DNA from: Nelumbo lutea
Lineage: Eukaryota; Streptophyta; Magnoliopsida; Proteales; Nelumbonaceae
Direction of reading: 5' to 3'
Assembly (NCBI GenBank): GCA_022828595.1
Contig: JAKGHH010000003.1
Coordinates: 97,611,583 to 97,675,582 of the forward strand
DNA: 64,000 bases
Shown here one piece after another: positions 21,962 through 32,120 of the stretch. Within the stretch, counting starts at the first letter, position 1, and every line of letters begins with the position of its first letter. The notes beneath the pieces are model-generated. The model was not told the DNA's origin, did no database searches, and saw only the letters and a program-made list of their open reading frames with translations. A program made the translations under genes and the position numbers.

Positions 21962-22103
21962 TCGATCGGATTGGAAGGAGTACAAATACAAGAATATATA
22001 TGTACAGTGCAAAGTTTTGTATTTTGTATTTCTAACCCTAAACCTATATTTGTACTGTACATATTACATATTTATATTTGTAGTACTCTTTCCAAACTGA
22101 TTC
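21962..22103. mobile_element. Tourist-like MITE, family 1, degenerate copy
   Basis: Inverted arms GGAAGGAGTACAAATACAAG and its complement (TTTGTAGTACTCTTTCC), with the TATGTACAGTGCAAA core shared with the copies at 116-227 and 3417-3517. The ends are mutated and no clean duplication remains. Confidence 0.65.
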
Positions 22104-22659
22104 TAACACTTGGAACAATATAAGTGTTAATTAATAACCTTAAATTATATGTTTAAGTAGAACAAGCTTTGAAAGTCTGTTATAGTGTTATAAACAAATA
22201 ATAAGTTGATTGCTTGGTGCTCATAGAGGGATTCCTTAGTAAAACACACCACTGAAAATTTTCGTTTTGGCCCCGGTACGAAGGAGCTTCAAAGATCAAA
22301 TTAAACAAACCCTACCTAATTTTGGAGGGACCAAGTTGATTTGTCTATTAAGGCTTACATGCATGGTCTCTCCGCACAATGCAACGCTGGAACTCCAAGG
22401 TTTTGTTGTATATAGGGAAAACTATGGTCCAGTCAATAAATTCTATAGGAAACGTGATTGGATACTGCTAACAGATAAAACTTTTGGATTACATAAACCA
22501 AAATTAAAGAAATTAATACAACAACCTCATTGGCATGAGCAATATCCACTGTCTCCTTCTCCGTGGTGTTCTCATTTCTGTTCTATTTAGGGAGATAAGA
22601 TGGAAGTTCTTTGTTACAAAACTTTTTAATTCAAATAGATGCTCAAATTTTGTAGAACG
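22104..22659. other. 3' flank of RLK-B, no gene
   Basis: The 107-residue plus frame 22267-22590 has no domain and no counterpart near the other kinase copies. No other features were found. Confidence 0.35.
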
Positions 22660-22687
22660 ATATCTATCTATCTATCTATCTATCTAC
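22660..22687. repeat. (TATC)n microsatellite
   Basis: About six TATC units immediately beside a foldback element. A similar TATC/ATCT tract lies at 27457-27490. Confidence 0.9.
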
Positions 22688-22868
22688 CAGATCGGCTTCA
22701 GTCAGTTCAAAGTCCATTCGAACACTGTTCGAACAGCCATCATAGCCTTGCATTGAGATTTGGGAATACCTCCCCATGAAATAAAGCATAGAAGTATGGA
22801 GATGTTCCCAATAAAAGGCTATCATGGCTGTTCGAATGGGCTTTGAACTGATTGAATCCGGTTTCTCT
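22688..22868. mobile_element. Foldback (MITE-like) element at the 3' end of RLK-B
   Basis: Arms of about 55 bp (CCAGATCGGCTTCAGTCAGT ... CAGCCATCATAGCC and GGCTATCATGGCTG ... ACTGATTGAATCCGG) surround a short loop holding the GGGAATACCTCCCC core. The right arm stops about 12 bp before the RLK-B stop codon, so an RLK-B transcript would carry this hairpin in its 3' UTR. Confidence 0.75.
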
Positions 22869-22880
22869 ATCTACATATCT

Positions 22881-25339
22881 TCACCTGGGTCCTGACAGAA
22901 CTGAAGGCATGTAAGACCTAGTTACTTCTGCTGCTGCTACTGGTAGAGCTGATGAGAAGCTATAGTCTAAGTTTGGTTCGACATCCATCACGCCTTCTAA
23001 GACCTTCACCACCACAGACATGGATGGCCTTCTGGTAAAATCAATTTGTAAACACCATGCTGCAAGTCTCATCATTTCCACCGCTACTGCTCCTTGCGAC
23101 TGCATATCCTCATTGCTTTTGTCAACCATATCAGCTAGTTTCCCCTCCTCTGCCTTCCTTTTGAACTGACCAATTAAATGTATACCATCCTTTGGTTGAG
23201 AATGATCCAAATTTTTTCGTCCACACAAAATCTCCATGACAACAACCCCAAAGCTATACACATCTACTTTTTCTGTGATCACTGAACTCAACCATTCAGG
23301 AGCCAGATACCCAGGAGTCCCTCTCATTGTCGTCACAACTTGGCTCTGATTCCTATCAATAAGCTTAGACAACCCGAAATCAGAAACCTTGGCATTGAAG
23401 TTCTCATCCAAGAGGATATTTTGAGGTTTAATATCCAAATGGATTATTCTCTGTCGGCATTCTTCATGGAGATAGGCTAGTCCCTTGGCTATGTCGAAGA
23501 TAATATTCAATCTGGTTTGCCAACCAAGGGAAAACTCCTGTTTTTGGTTGAAGATCCATTTGTCCAAAGATCCATTGCACATGTACTCATAAACCAAAAG
23601 CCTGTGTGATTTCTCAGAACAGTATCCTATTAATCTCACTAAATTCACATGGTGAATGCTGCCAATCGTCTCAACCTCTGCTAAGAATGATTTCTTCACT
23701 TCGCCTAGACCTTCTAAGCACTTCACAGCAACTTTGGTGCCATCGCCCAGAGTCCCTTCATAAACTGATCCAAATCCTCCTTCCCCAACCTTCCTTGAAA
23801 AATTTTCAGTCATGTCTTTCAATTCCTCGTAGGAAAATCTCATGGGCATTCCTGGTACATGATGCAAATCATCCTCCTCACCTTCATCAGCATCTCTTAT
23901 GTTCCTATATAGAATAACCCAGATGCTAAAACCCAGTAAAACCAAAAAGAAAGCTCCAAGACTGGATCCCAAAGTGATTGCTATCTGGCTTCTTTTCTTT
24001 TTTGATGAGGATTTCTGCACCTTAATGAATGCAAATGCACTATAATTAGTGATTTGCTTATTGTTGGCCATGAGGGAGAAGAGCTGGGCTGGTAAAGAGC
24101 AATTCCCTATTGAAGCATTTTCATAATACTGAAAGAAAGCAGCTTTGCAGGAACAGTTCTTCAAACAAGACTGTTTGCAACTATCCATACTTGTATCTGT
24201 AATATCTGGACAGTAAGCAGCATTAGTGAAGTAAGTAACGTCGTTGAGCTTTAGAAAAATGTGAGATTGAGAAGATGGCAGGCAAGATAAAGGAGTAATT
24301 TCAGAACACCCCTTGTTTGGTTGCGTCTCTTCTAATGGCGTAAAATAGCTTGCCTCTCCATCAGTTCCTTTGGGACAACTACACTGTCCATATGAGCAAA
24401 GACCATAATTCCCACAGATCGTGGGATAACCACATATTCCTAAATCCATTTTGTCCGTCAGCACATCCTTCACCGGCTGCCAACCATCTAACCAATCCCA
24501 AGCACTCAAAAAGCCATCTGGAGTGAACCGCAGGCGCGATGCTGGAGGAGAAACACGCGTTTCATTTTTCTCGCTTGAGTACATGGTAATACCTCCTTTC
24601 GAGAATATCACATAGCTCAGTTTTCCAGGGAGCGAGTGTTGGAAATAAACCTGCGGAGGATCCGACTCGACGAAAGCAAATATACCTTCACTAGTAACAG
24701 AAATTGAAAACAAACCTCGACTCCAATTCGTCCAAGAGACACTAGCCGTGAGTCTCTGCCCGGCCACCATCTTCTGCCCAGGACCAAGGTGTCTGTTGGG
24801 TGATCAAAAGACTGCCAGATGGTTCGGTTCGTTTTGTCGAAGAGCACCAGATTTCCTATCTTGGTCATCTTCAATCCAACGACGGGCTTTCCAGCTGTGT
24901 TAGTTGACCAAACCAAACTATCATCGAAGTCTCGCAAGATCAAATCTCCATCTGCAGTGAGGTTCAACGTTGCATTTGCTCCGACGGGCTTATCCCGGTT
25001 GGCAGACCAGACTGGTTCACTCTCCTCCAGTATAGCCATGCCGGTAACATTGTCGATTGGGACAACCAAGACAGCGAAGAGGAACGAAGTGCAATTACCA
25101 TTGCAATAGAAGCCACAGGCGAAACGAGGATTCTGATCAATTCCTGTGATGAGAATGGGACTCACCAATACCTTGTACCCACTGTCGTATACCACAGAAT
25201 GGGCATTAGAGGGGATGTTGGTCCAGGAACTGTTGAGATTGGCCGTTGAATTATCTAAAGCTTGCCCGTTGATCAAATAGCAAGAAGAGAATAGAAGAAA
25301 GAGAAGACAACCCAAGATCTTGCTAATATCCATTGTCAA
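22881..25339 (-). pseudogene. RLK-B: near-intact SD2-5-like receptor kinase with one frameshift
   Basis: A single-exon gene. A signal peptide (residues 1-25, CLLFLLFSSCYLING) precedes the bulb-lectin domain (about 70-200; CGFYCNGNC, WSANRDKPVG, LVWSTNTAG, IWQSFDHPTDT). Then come an EGF-like segment (CGYPTICGNYGLCSYGQCSC, about 303-322), a PAN-type region with paired Cys (about 353-415) and a TM span (about 455-479). The Ser/Thr kinase is at about 515-785: GEGGFGSVYEG, VAVK lysine, [21 protein letters not shown]. The catalytic loop has HLD, not HRD, so it is a non-RD kinase. Total about 819 residues if read through, the usual length for the family. One A is missing near 24783 compared with RLK-D, shifting the frame inside the lectin/S-domain. 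All else is intact. It could be a recent pseudogene, an allele or a sequence error. Expected role: cell-surface perception with cytoplasmic phosphorylation; ligand unknown. Confidence 0.9.
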
Positions 25340-25728
25340 TGCTGATAAGCAGATTAAAGTGCTTCCAAATCGAAAGAAAAAAGTATCTCAAGTAACGCCA
25401 AAATAAATGAGAGAGGAAGCGGAAAACAGAGATGTATGTAGAAGGTTTAATCAAGTTTGAAATTGTTACAGGCTATGAAGCCTGGTAAAGCGTTGAATAT
25501 TTGATATAACTTGTATGAAATCAACCAGCCATTAAAATTTTCAAGTGCTGCCATACATAATATTAATTTTATATATGGCCCCTTGTGCCTCATATGTCTA
25601 AAGTCAACTAGATAATTCAAATTCCAAATGCCCATCCTGGTATTAGAGAAAATGAAAGCAAAACTATGAAAAATCAAGCTGTTGGTTTTGGTTATTCCTT
25701 CGTTTAATTTACATAAATAATTATAATT
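25340..25728. other. Upstream region of RLK-B
   Basis: Promoter-side sequence of RLK-B. I see no clear TATA box at normal distance and no ORF. The 76-residue minus frame 25677-25447 has no domain. Confidence 0.35.
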
Positions 25729-26280
25729 AGGGAAAATTGCTGATTAGTACCTCGTACTTTGGGCTAGCTTAGTGTCACTTTGGTCCTTGAATTTAAAACG
25801 CAATAATTCAATACTCAAACTTTTAAAATGTGTCATTTTGGCACCTAATTGTTAATCAGTTGTTAAGTGGCATTTGAAAAGACACAAATACTCTTCAAGT
25901 GTCACCTAATTTTCTTTATCAATCATCCAAACATTGACAAAAAATTAACAGTTGATTCCAAATCCTTGCCTCTTCTATTCAAGAAAGTTTGGGGTCACTA
26001 GAATGCCCATTAAGATGTGGCCCAAACTTTCTAGAATAGAAAAGACAGACGTTTGGGACTATTCCTTTTTTTGTCAACGTTTGGGTGGTTGATAAAGAAA
26101 ATTATATAATACTTGAAGGGCATTTGTGTCTTTTTCAAATGCCACTTAACGACTGGTTAATGGTTAGGTACCAAATTGGCACATTTTAAAAATTCAGGTA
26201 CTGAATTGTCACATTTTAAAGTTTAGAGACCAAAATGGCACTAGTCCCAAAGTACAGAGTACTAATTGGGAATTTTCCCT
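25729..26280. mobile_element. Foldback element (about 550 bp, long inverted arms)
   Basis: The ends read AGGGAAAATTGCTGATTAGTAC and the complement of GGGAATTTTCCCT. Inverted arms of over 200 bp share TTTGAAAAGACACAAAT / ATTTGTGTCTTTTTCAAA and the AACTTTCTTGAATAG region. No flanking duplication survives. The right arm alone is present in unit 1 (18941-19095). Type is MULE- or foldback-like MITE; superfamily not proven. Confidence 0.7.
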
Positions 26281-26436
26281 TACAAAGGTGGCGGTTTAAT
26301 ATAAAATCGATCTCATTACTCAAGACTTAGCGAGGAAGAAACTTTTCATATATAATAGTAATACATTTAACTTATATGTACAGACTACAAGTAAATTCCT
26401 CCTCCCATTATCATTGATAGAGTTAAAAATTCATTT

Positions 26437-26998
26437 ATGGAATTTGCTTCGAGTTTTGATAGTAATTCAATGAATGATCCTAGTAAACAATTTATCCTAG
26501 TGAAGTGGATAAATCCAAAACTTGATGGAACATCAAAACAAATTTTGATGTTTTGTTGCATAAACAATCCATGCATCATTGCTTGTGCGGCCAGGAACTA
26601 TCTTGACCAGATTTTGGATTTCAAAGTCTATGGTATAGGAATCACGACTATCAATTTTGCTGAAGTGTGGGCTCATCAGGAAGCTCACAATCTCACTCTC
26701 AACTTCAACAAAAAATCCATCAAAGGTTGAAGAGCTAAGTGGACCTCTCCCAGGAGACTTAGAAGGATCATCAAAGGTTGCAGGTCTTTGGTTAAGAGGA
26801 AGGATGGCTTCATCGAGTATGGTCACACCTATGAGGAAGGTAATCGGGTTGCTGATTGGCTTGCTAACTGTGTTCATTCCAATCATATTTCTTATCCTTC
26901 GTTGCCCTATTCCTTAAAGGTTATATCTTGTGCTAACATTTGGGGAAGAGCTACCCCCACTATGTGTAGCTCCTCTTTTCTTGTTTTTATCAAAAAAA
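26437..26998 (+). pseudogene. LINE-derived RNase H-like fragment (duplicate)
   Basis: Sister of the fragment at 19380-19915. It keeps GNRVADWLANCVHSNH, including the Asp lost in unit 1, but a deletion and stop at about 26728 remove the EGDSK part. It ends in a short A run. Neither copy alone has a complete domain. Confidence 0.7.
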
Positions 26999-27280
26999 TA
27001 ATCTAGTCATGACGTAAGGAAATTAAAAAATGATAAAGAAAAGTTCCCCTTAACCTCCGGTGCGGAGTTTGGAGTTTCTTATCAGAGTTGGCAGATCCTC
27101 GATTGTTGATTCTCGTTGCTGATCAGAGCATATAGCCATCGGATAATTTGAAGGCCGACCACTAAAGTTGAGCAAGATAGGCAACCCATGAACTAGTTGG
27201 TGTCCATTGTATAATTAAACCTAACAAAAGGTTCAAAGGGAGTCTAGATCTACTCTTCATTGAGCGCACTTCGCACTGAC

Positions 27281-27411
27281 CTCACAGCATGTCCTGGCCG
27301 CACATCGAAAACATCATCGAGAACATCTTCTGTACTTATATTTATTATTCATGGAGAGATGTTCCCAATACAAGGAGGAATGTGGCTAGGAGGTCGGTGT
27401 GAGGCACACTC
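27281..27411. mobile_element. Short palindromic MITE (GTGGCTG family)
   Basis: Imperfect inverted arms, GACCTCACAGCATGTCCTGG and GTGGCTAGGAGGTCGGTGTG, around TTATTATTCATGGAGAGATG. Copies are at about 20146-20262, 30815-30930 and 30935-31027, with fragments near 1.3, 7.7 and 59.3 kb. The superfamily is uncertain. Confidence 0.6.
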
Positions 27412-27456
27412 TATGGGGAGCAGATCCCAAGGAAAGACAAAATGAAGCAAATGCAT

Positions 27457-27457
27457 A

Positions 27458-27488
<31 letters not shown>

Positions 27489-27499
27489 ATATATATATT
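27457..27499. repeat. (ATCT)n / (TA)n microsatellite
   Basis: About eight ATCT units running into a TA tract. Length variation is likely. In unit 1 the corresponding place has no array. Confidence 0.9.
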
Positions 27500-27675
27500 G
27501 GCTAAGATTGAAGTGGGGCTAAGGCCTGATTTAAAAATTATGGGCCTCATGTGGGGTCAAACCTGGGCTTATACTAAACATAAAACCCAAACCTGGGCCC
27601 AAGACTAGAAATTTGCAAGTTAGGCCTATCTTTGTTAGTCATGATGTGTCATTGTTTGTATAAATGATATTTTTT

Positions 27676-28245
27676 AGGGTAAATTACAAATAGGAACCAT
27701 GCACTTGGAAGTAGTGATACTTAAGGTCTTGAACTTTTAAGTGCGACATTTTAATACCCTAAACTTTTAGAAATATACACTTGAGTTTGACTCTGATAAA
27801 ACTAATATTATATTGAGGATAAAATTACAAAAATACCCACATTCAGATTTTTTAATTGTTTTTCATTGTTCCATTCAAATGCTTTTATTCTTTGTTGAAA
27901 AGAAGTATAGAGATGGTTTCATATGAAAAAAAAGAGTAAAATAAAAGTTCAAAGAGAATCTAAACATGGGCATTTTTGTAATTTTCCCTCATTGTAACAT
28001 CATTTTTTTTGCATCGTGACATCATTTTTAACAGAGTTGGACTTAAATTAATGTATATTTCTAAAAGTTGAAGGTACTAAGGCTATGTTTGGTTTGAAGA
28101 AAAAAGTAGAGAAAGACCCTACCTTTCCCTTCCTTTCCCTACTTTTTCCTTCAAACCAAACACAACTTAAATGTTTCACTTGAAACTTCAGGCCCTTAAG
28201 TGTCATTACCCCCAAAGTACAAGGTGCCTATTTGTAATTTACCCT
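27676..28245. mobile_element. Foldback element with nested MITE
   Basis: The left end AGGGTAAATTACAAATAGG and right end (complement at about 28227-28245) form inverted arms that also share the ACTTAAGGTC / GGCCCTTAAGTGT part. The A/T-rich flanks agree over about 7 bp, compatible with a decayed 9-bp duplication. A family-2 Tourist MITE (28081-28167) sits in the right arm. The unit-1 copy (about 20484-20867) is cut by minisatellite array 2. Confidence 0.7.
28081..28167. mobile_element. Tourist-like MITE, family 2, nested
   Basis: An 87-bp palindrome (GGCTATGTTTGGTTTGAAG ... CTTCAAACCAAACACAACT) with perfect TAA duplications at 28078-28080 and 28168-28170. Confidence 0.85.
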
Positions 28246-29619
28246 ATTTTTTATTTACTGGGCTAGGCTGGGGCTGCATCTGAATCTCAGTTAGATATCC
28301 ACGAATCGGCCAGTTTGGTTTGGATTTAGCTCTTTTTCAGAAATTCTTAGAGGTAGTCTTTGCCTAATTAAAATAGTGCTATCGTGCTAAATCCACAAAC
28401 AGCTAATTTCACAACCTTAAAGGCTAAAAACACCCATATGTAATAGTATGTTGCTGGTAATGCGATAACAATATCTTCAATACTATGTTTTATGTACTGT
28501 ACTATGTATAAAGGTAAATGCTTATATACGTGTGCAAGTAAAGAATAAAGACATAATGGAAAATTACTTATATACCCTTTTAAAAACGTAATTATATATA
28601 TGTACCTTGTTGATGTTTCAAACATTAAGTCTAATAGATAATACTTAAAGGACAATAGTGTCCTTAACTGTTTATTAAATTTTTAAAACATGCCATTCTC
28701 TACCTTCTCTTCTTCTTTTCTTTTTTCCTCCCCTTCCTCTCCGTCTTTCTCCTTTCAATTTTTTTTTCATCATCTAGTTTTTTTAGGTGTGTCCCTTGTA
28801 AAAAAAATTAAAATAAATTTGATATCTCCTCATTTACTTTTACTTACAAGCAATGAAGGAGAGAGAGAGAGAGAGAGTGAGAGAACAATTGGGAAGCAAG
28901 TCGCCATGGGAGGAAAAGAGAAGAAGATGAAGGTAAAATGGGATTATGAAAAAAATAATAAGCATATGTAATGGCCCTAAATATTTTCTTAACATATGGC
29001 CTATTTGCATATATGATATGATATGTCGATTTAACTTTGGATAAATTATTTAAACATCCCCTATAGTTTTCTAACAACTGTTTTAACATTTCCTAAGTCT
29101 TGATCTCTCAAAAATCTCTCTCCACATTTCAGATAAGTTGTGCCAATAAACCCCATTTCATAGTGAATGATTAGAGGATTTTTTTTTTCGAGTAAAACCG
29201 ATTTCTCCCCTCTCCCTCCCTCTCACCAAATCTCTGCTTGTTTTTGTTTTTTCATTGATGATATTTTTGCATTGTTATTGTTATTATATTATTTGTGAAT
29301 GGAGATATAAGGGTAACTTTATAATTTAACACTCCTTATCTATTCAAACTAATCAAAAGGATAAATTTATATATTTATCCAAAATGTAAAGGGGGATTTT
29401 GGAGAGATCAAAGTTCAGGGGAGGTTATACAAGGGAGGTTTAAGTAACTTACCTAATGATCTACACCAGAATTAGGCCAAGTATTGGCATTATATGGTAT
29501 GAATAGATATACATATGCATGACTACCACACTATAGTACAAAAATATAATATTGTAGATTTTATTATCATATTATCAGTAATGACATGTAAATGAGTAAT
29601 AATGGAACTGTAAATCAAG
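28246..29619. other. Intergenic, no gene seen
   Basis: AT-rich with a (GA) tract at 28858-28880 and T runs. The frames 28655-28368 (minus) and 28690-28971 (plus) are low-complexity (Ser/Phe- or Lys-rich) and have no domain. Confidence 0.4.
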
Positions 29620-30190
29620 ATATACTTAGAATTGGAAAAATCAAACAAAGATGGAAAAACTATTTTGAAAAATTAATAAATGAATAACAGAGAGTGCTAA
29701 TGTAGGAAAATCTAAGAATACTAGTAGTGTTAAAAACCTTTATAGAGTTAGACCTATTGAAATAAAAGATGCACTAAATAAGATGAAGAAAAAACATTAG
29801 GACCTAATGGGATTTCAATAGCTAGAAGTATGGAAAAGTATAGGAGTGGTAGATTTGTTATGATAAGAAAGATATTTAATAAGATAGTAAAAGAAAAGAA
29901 AATGCCTAATGATTAGAAAATAATGGTATAGTGCCTATATTTTATGAATAAAATATAATGATTAGAAAATGCCTATATTAAAGTTATGAATCATACTATA
30001 GTACACATTGGAGGGGCTTGAAGAGCTCAAGGTAGACGAAAAAGGACATGGTAGAAGTAATAAGAAATGATTTAGGCACTAATAATTTAACAGTGGATAT
30101 GACTTTAAATAGAACAGATTGATGAAACAAGATTTGTGTAGCCAACCCCATATAATTTGGAATAAGGCATGGATTATTATTATCATTATT
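29620..30190 (+). mobile_element. RTE-type LINE remnant, internally deleted
   Basis: Translation near 29640 gives KQRWKNYFEKLINE, and near 29755 a degraded segment of the EEIKDALNKMKNGKA-GPDG type. Near 30110 it gives a decayed form of the RTE C-terminus (LDRTDWRNKI-VANPI-FGIRHG). It ends in a TTA/ATT trinucleotide run at about 30170-30195, as in RTE elements. Stops are frequent and most of the RT core is gone. This is a different clade from the L1 LINE at 36.6 kb. Confidence 0.65.
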
Positions 30191-30814
30191 ATTAATGTTC
30201 TGTTAAATATGGATGCTTTAGGGGTGTTTGATATCATAATTTTCTGTGATCTATGCAAATGATAAAAAAACTACCAATTTAAGGGGTTTAATATGAATTG
30301 TTGCTTAAATGATATCAAAGAGATTTTTAATTCATTCCTAACTACATTATGTTGGATTTCTAGAGAGCTTAATTTGGTTGCTAGTTGATTATCTAGGGTT
30401 GTAGAGGGTAGACGTTTTAGTATACTGAATTACTGATAGCTCCATCCTATGTGGTTTCTACTAAAAAAAAAGTTGAATTCATAAGAATGCATAGACTGGC
30501 TGCTTTGTGGTGCAGATTGGTTAGTCTGGCTTGCCAATCAAATGTACTTGTAGAGCCATGATCTGAATTTTAAGCCCATTTGTTAAGTGGGATAGGCTTG
30601 GGCTACCTTGTTAGGTTTAATGGGTCGATGTAAGAAAATAAGGACTTATTTATTGGGCTAAGCTCGGTCTTTAACGCATTAATCCCTACCAGAAGTTTTT
30701 GCTTGGGCTTACTAAAGCAAATGCTGAAAATATCTCCTCAGCTAGGCATAAATTGGCTGCTGGTGTTGGTTGACAAAAACACAATAGAAATCTTCCTCAC
30801 AGAGTGCTTCACAC
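30191..30814. other. Intergenic, no gene seen
   Basis: AT-rich spacer with an A run at 30463. TGGGCTTGGG-type strings near 30590-30710 resemble the TGGGCCT text in units 1 and 2. No gene. Confidence 0.4.
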
Positions 30815-31027
30815 ACCGAGCTCACAGTATGTGTCAGCCACACATCGGGAACATCTCCCGTACGTGTATGTTATTATTCATGGAAAATATTCCTAAAACA
30901 CAGTGGGGTGTGGCTGTGAGGAGAAAATCCCAAGAGAGATGTCCTAGATGCACATCGAGCCATACTTGTATGTTATTATTCATGAGAGATGTTCCCAACA
31001 GACAGTAGGATGTGGCTGCGAGGTCGA
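30815..31027. mobile_element. Two tandem copies of the GTGGCTG palindromic MITE
   Basis: Two head-to-tail copies, each with CACATCG(G/A)G, TATGTTATTATTCATG and a GTGGCTG(T/C)GAGG end. The frame 30703-31008 spans them and is not a gene. Confidence 0.55.
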
Positions 31028-31075
31028 ATATTTTCTATATCAGATATGAATCTTTATGAGCCTTATGCAGAGCTC

Positions 31076-31099
31076 GCTCTCTCTCTCTCTCTCTCTCTC
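31076..31099. repeat. (CT)n microsatellite
   Basis: About 12 perfect CT units in the 3' flank of RLK-C. Confidence 0.95.
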
Positions 31100-31199
31100 C
31101 AGCAGAACAAAAAACTTTGCAGCCCTGCCTTTCATGCCTCTGCCTGCACGATTTCCCCTTGGTTAACAAATAAACGTAATTATGAGGAAACAAAAAACA

Positions 31200-31740
31200 A
31201 GATTTCTGCATTTTTATTTTTTCATTTAGTAGATTTCTGCATAGCAAGCAAAGAAATGATGCAAACAAGCTCTTCTAAGTGACTACTGGTACACTTGTAT
31301 AAATGTCAAATATATCAGGCTATATCTGAAAAAAGCTTTGGCACTATGATCCTGTAGCCTAACTTGTACAACCTACTACTATCTACTATCCCAAGAATTT
31401 CTCATTTAAAATCAAATAAGGCTATTTTTACCCTCACTTCTGAAATGAATAGGCCATGTTGTGGAGATTACCCAATAACTTCAGAAGCTCAAAGCAAGAG
31501 AAAGGGCTAAATTGAGTTTGCATTCTTATGAAAACATATAAATCAGAAATATTAAAACAGAGAACCATGAAGCTGGGAAACATAATGGTAAAATGAGAAG
31601 TTGGGACCTATATATTAAGAGTCTAAAGAGATCAAACCCTCATAAGACCAATGATGGCATCTAGCAATATACTTGCTGAAATTTTAATTTTAGTAAGAAC
31701 TAAGAAGTGATTGTGTGTGTCAAGCATTGCTGTCTTCACC
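31200..31740. repeat. 3' flank of RLK-C, homologous to 9500-9883
   Basis: Keeps the order of blocks seen left of copia element 1. The site equivalent to the copia insertion (9884) falls at about 31725 (GTGTGTCAAGCA), roughly 400 bp past the RLK-C stop. This shows where that copia originally inserted relative to RLK-A. Confidence 0.8.
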
Positions 31741-32120
31741 CATATATATCATTAAAGGAGCAAAATATGGAAGGCTCCATTAGGTTGTGGGAGCCTGCTC
31801 ATTCATCATTTTAATTTGTTTGGTATATTAGTTTTGGTCTCCCAATATGAGGTAGTTGGATCTTTCCTTGTACTCTTTTACCCAATTCCTATATTATTTA
31901 AACCTGTTATTTGTGAAGGTGTCTTGTGACCTCAGGAGATGTGAACTAAAAATTCCAATTTATTAACAGAAAGATAGAAACTGTAAAACGAAACTTTCAA
32001 AATCACAGGTGAAATTTATTTTCAGATAAAACAAATGGCTGATGGGGTTCCTCTTCACTGAAAACAGAACAAAAGGAGCAAAGTATGAACAAAATTGATA
32101 GTGGTTAAGAGTCCCTTCCT
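31741..32120. other. 3' UTR / terminator side of RLK-C
   Basis: AT-rich region just past the stop. No defined polyadenylation signal could be singled out and there is no ORF. Confidence 0.3.

Larger units (their letters stand above)
26106..28075. repeat. Segmental duplication, unit 2
   Basis: Matches 18936-20867 (unit 1) in order and orientation. It lies upstream of RLK-B, whereas unit 1 lies upstream of RLK-A, which fits duplication of a block containing a kinase gene plus its upstream spacer. It lacks the AAAGTACTTT arrays of unit 1. Confidence 0.85.
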
